From Blumeriella jaapii (lineage: Eukaryota > Ascomycota > Leotiomycetes > Helotiales > Drepanopezizaceae), in contig VWND01000073.1 of NCBI GenBank assembly GCA_009599575.1, positions 868,001-932,000 of the forward strand: DNA of 64,000 nt, in the 5' to 3' direction. Position numbers and translations under genes: made by a program. How positions within the stretch are numbered: position 1 is the stretch's first letter; every line of letters begins with the position of its first letter. Shown one piece after another: positions 60,501 to 64,000 of this stretch. The notes below the pieces were generated by a model. The model was not told the origin of the DNA and did no database searches. It was given only the letters and a program-made list of their open reading frames with translations.

Positions 60501-60955
60501 GAGATTGAGATATAATAGCAAAAGCTGAAAAGCTTTGCTAAAAAGAAGATCGTTGAACAGAAGCTATTTTTCGCGAAATGCGGAAATAGGCTTTTTTACG
60601 ACCGGTCGATTATTTTGGTATAATTCGTAAGAAATTCGAAGAAAAAAATAATTTACGCCGTCGCCAGCGTAGAAAAAAAATTGTTAATAATATAACGATT
60701 TAATTAATCGAAAGGCTGGAAGATTAGTCAGCTGGTCGCCGTATTTATATAATATAAAACAAGCCTTTGGTTTTGTAATAAAAATATTTATTTAAAATTA
60801 ATAATTGCAAAAGGCAGAGGTTGCTAAGGGGAAAAAGCTTTATATATATGATAGTTTCTATAGTTGATGGGAGACCCACCAGGAGACCAGGGAGCTTGCA
60901 GCTATACGTAGTTGCTGGGGTGACACGAAAGGTGGCAACAGAGTGAATCGTTACA
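54527..60955 (-). mobile_element. complete family A chromovirus (minus)
   Basis: This 6429-bp element has 265-bp LTRs at 54527-54791 and 60691-60955 and a perfect duplication GTCCG (54522-54526, 60956-60960). Contents on the minus strand are gag about 60540-59100, retropepsin about 59030-58690, RT about 58000-57270, RNase H about 56950-56600, integrase about 56500-55400 and chromodomain-like tail about 55120-54800. All regions can be aligned by eye to the plus-strand copies at 33653 and 40074. Frames are broken by RIP stops, so the copy is dead. Its LTR pair gives the cleanest estimate of insertion age and RIP in the family. Confidence 0.94.
58428..58460 (-). repeat. 33-bp palindromic unit in the complete family A element
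   Basis: It reads ATTGGCGTCGCTA, TCGAAAT, TGGCACCGCGAAT on the plus strand. The arm ending CACCGCGAAT is unmutated. Confidence 0.6.
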
Positions 60956-63900
60956 GTCCGTACCGATGTTTATTTATCGGTGTCTTAATCAGAACTTTTT
61001 TTTATTAATTTTATTTCCAGAAAAAGCTGGAGTTTTTTTTTTCTATTAATTCGATCTGCTTTTGCAATTCGAATCATTTCTTTTTAATATTATAATATTT
61101 TATGCTTTTTTTATAAATCGACGTAGCATCCGAAAACGAACGCAATCCGTACGATTCGGCTTCGAATTAGCATTTCCATTTTTTGTTTCTGCTTTTGCCG
61201 CTTCCGAATTTCTATTCGTTCCAAGCTTTTTCGACGATTTTAGCAGCGAGTTTTTATTCTACGACTTTTTTACCGAATTATAATTATTTACTGCTAGATT
61301 TTTTCGTTTTATTATCGAATTTAAAATCGAATTATACGACGCTAATATTTCAGTATTTTTAAACCGACGAATATTTTTACGACTGTTTAGTATATCTGCC
61401 AACGCTAAAGAATTTATTACGGCCCAGCAGCTTCAGATCGCTTAAATAATCGTTTAAGCTATTGCCGCCGCTCGCTTTTCAGCTTCCGCTAATATCGCTC
61501 GCGACGCTTTTTTTTTTATTCCGAGCTTCGCGCGCTTTTACGGCGGATTTTTAATCAATTCCCGAGTATTACTTTTCCGTCCTCGACCCAGTTATTTTTC
61601 GAGTCGAACCATTTAAAATTAAATATTTTCGCCACGCTTTCAGCGACTATTAAAAAAAGATTAAATATAACGTATAGAAAATGGATATAAAGCTGTTTAT
61701 TAAAAAGTATTTAAGAAATTTTATATAAAATATAAATTAAGCCAAAGCATATTTTAAATATATTATTAAAAAAGTAAAAACTATTATTTTGGAGCATTTG
61801 AATCCCGAGTTTTATAACCAAGCCCAATCGGCCCGAAACGTTTTTCGTATTTTTAATTAGCGCTTTTTTAATTACAACCGCGTCTAGTCTGTTAAATTGC
61901 AATATAATAAGTTTTATATAAATAACGGTCAGATTTATAATAACTTTCGTTTTTTGTTTATTCGTTACGCAATTACTAGCAAAATTGCTAAAAATCGTTG
62001 ATTTGAAAATATATGCGAAAAAGTTATTTTTATTTTTAAATACGATTTTCGAATAAAAAAGTATAAAATAAATGGTAATTACATTGCTTTGGACGAGTTT
62101 TTGGCCGTTGCGGATAAGAAATTACGCAATATCCGAGCTGATGGCTTTTGTTCGTCGCATAAGCTATTTTTCTTTTGCTATAGCTTTTGCTAATCAGAAC
62201 TCTAGGCGTACTTTCGGTATTTTTAAGGTTTTATAACGTTTTATCTTTTTAGCTCTTTCTGCTCGCATAGCTTTTCCTTTTTTTAACAAAAATTTTTACG
62301 AACGTATAGCTGCTATTTTTGCTATTTTCGGTTTTTTCCGTTTGGCTGCGCGTTTTTTTAGCGCTTATTATAACTGCGGCAAGCCCGGCCATTTCGCAGA
62401 CGTTTGCTCCGACGCCAAGCTTAGTCGCAAAATCGCCGAAATAATTATCGACGAAAAACAAAACGATTTATTAAAAAACTTTTAAATCGTGGCAAAAATT
62501 TTTATTATAGCAAAAGATTCGATTTATAAAAGAATTTGAAATTTAATCAGCGTTTTTTAATAAAAGAACGACAGTTTTTAATTTTTATAAAACTAATACG
62601 CAATAAATCATATATTAAAACATTTACATATATCGATAACGGAGCTAATATTTTCGATGCGATTAAAATTTTTTTGGCGTATTAACTTTTTTAACGTTTC
62701 GAAATAAGTTTTATTCGGCTGCATAAGCTTATTATATTCACCGGCTATAATAGCGAGCCGGGGAAATTTATTTTTTCTGTTTTTTTTTTTTTTTTACGAT
62801 TAACCGACGTCGTATAAATTTTTCTTTTCTAATTACAAACTTAGGCTTTATCGACGTTTTTATTAATCGTAAATTTTTATAATACTACGATTTAAAGCAA
62901 GCGTATAGCTAAAAAAAAAACAAAATAAAATAGCTATTCGATATACTTATTATTTTTTATTTTAATAAGCAGTTGTTCGTCGATTTTAATCAGCGAACAA
63001 AGCTTAAAATGCTTAATCGCATATATTAAAAAAATACAGATAAACGAAACAACGCAATAAAAGTTTTATATATTTCTGCCAGCATTTTTACAACGATTAA
63101 AAAGGCTTATTTAGGCTTTGAAACTGGTAGGCCTTTTATATTTATACGAAATTTCAAAAGCAATTTGCACAAAATGGAAAAGTTTCTTATTGGCAGCCCT
63201 GAACCGATCAAGCCGGTTTTTTTAACCGGGCCAGTTGCTATTTTTTTTATTTCCAATTGTAATATTAGCTGTATTTTCGCTTTTGTATTTAACGCTTTGT
63301 AAATACGTTACGAAAAGCGAATGCGGGCCGCAAAAAAAAAAGAATTATTATTATTCAACAATTATACGTTTATTGCTTTTGTATATAATATAAACAGAAA
63401 ACGTTTCCGCCGTGCGAAAATCGCCGAGTTTAAAAAAGTTATATAACTCGCGGCAATAAAAAGCATTTCCGTTCCCGACGCTTTGCAAACCAAATATAAC
63501 GATAACGTGGTTTTTGTAAAAAAGCTTTTTTCAGTTTAATATTCGGAATTCGAAAAACTATTTTACAAATAAAAAAACGATAAGCTCGCTTTTCGCCGCT
63601 CCGGTGTAAATTATAAAATATATTTTGCCACGGAAAATACGTTTTTTATAAAACTATTTAAATGTTTTACGAATAAACAGCTTATAAAAATCAAAAGTTA
63701 TATCTTCGATAATTTGCATAAAAGTTTTATTAAATCTTTTAATATTTTTTTCGCCGCTCCGATTTTATTTATTAAAAAGTTAAACGGCTTTATGCGTTTT
63801 TATATCGATTACCGTAAGCTTAACGATTTTACGAAAAAAGATTTTTACTTTTTGCTTTTGATTAACGAAATGCTAGCGCGAATTATTAAAACTAAAGTAT

Positions 63901-64000
63901 TTACGAAAATTAATATTTAATAAGCTTTTAATCGAATCCGGATATCCGAAAAATTTAAAAAACTGATTAATTTTCGTATTCGATACGGCATATACAAGTA
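60956..64000 (+). mobile_element. family D-type chromovirus, gag to RT (runs off the right edge)
   Basis: On the plus strand: gag about 61060-62480, ending in a CCHC zinc knuckle at 62366-62407 read YYNCGKPGHFADVC (first Cys changed to Tyr by TGT to TAT); a retropepsin with IDNGAN near 62632-62650 (families DSGA or DTGA); then RT at 63700-63920 with NIFFAAPILFIKKLNG, MRFYIDYRKLNDFTKKD and KVFTKINI. The order and the 5' LTR at 54137 suggest one D element split by the family A copy. That the RT belongs to the same family as the D integrase at 53419-54136 is an inference, because the rest of pol is outside the window. Confidence 0.78.

Noticed and set aside
1..64000. CRISPR array, rRNA genes, Starship captain recombinase
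   Set aside because: No regularly spaced repeats, no rRNA-like sequence and no DUF3435-like tyrosine recombinase motifs were seen; the island is bordered by ordinary transposons.

Overview
The window comes from a filamentous ascomycete (Pezizomycotina). It contains short-intron genes with CT-rich leaders, a fungal cytochrome P450, a PhiA-like secreted protein, and retrotransposons that carry the marks of repeat-induced point mutation (RIP): CpA and TpG largely replaced by TpA, CpG retained, and frames broken by TAA/TAG at Gln and Trp codons. These composition statements are by eye; no index was computed.

The layout is a gene island between two blocks of transposon wreckage. (1) 1-9667, AT-rich: a minus-strand Ty3/gypsy chromovirus ('family A') cut by the window edge, a fragment of an LTR ('E'), and a minus-strand Ty1/copia element ('F'). 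F is broken by three solo LTRs, each with a perfect 5-bp target duplication. (2) 9668-28953, balanced composition: a pogo/Fot1-like DNA transposon (10830-13300), a secreted PhiA-like wall protein (17367-18105, +), an intact ent-kaurene-oxidase-like P450 with six exons (20528-22345, +), a MYND-finger protein with an apparent one-base frameshift (23334-24454, -), and a hypothetical basic protein (26919-27650, -). The intergenic DNA holds unusually long poly(G)/poly(C) tracts and short dispersed repeats. (3) 28954-64000, AT-rich: a Tc1/mariner relic, a second E LTR, two copies of an unclassified repeat ('B'), a family A element inserted into another family A element that itself sits in B, part of another gypsy element ('C'), chromovirus 'D' pieces, and a complete minus-strand family A element inside a plus-strand D element that runs off the window.

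The insertion order can be read from target duplications: F, then E and solo LTRs into F, then A into E; and on the right, B1, then outer A into B1, then inner A into outer A. The host genes show no shared pathway. The P450 and the wall protein are the sort of accessory genes often found beside repeat blocks in such genomes.

The most unusual signal is a 33-bp near-palindrome (13-bp arms, 7-bp centre). It recurs at exactly 33 bp at four different sites in three unrelated retroelement families (A, B and C, with two sites in C), inside coding frames where it adds 11 codons. This resembles the logic of bacterial in-frame palindromic elements. Another clear signal is a RIP gradient inside the LTRs: outer ends are nearly pristine and inner ends are heavily mutated.
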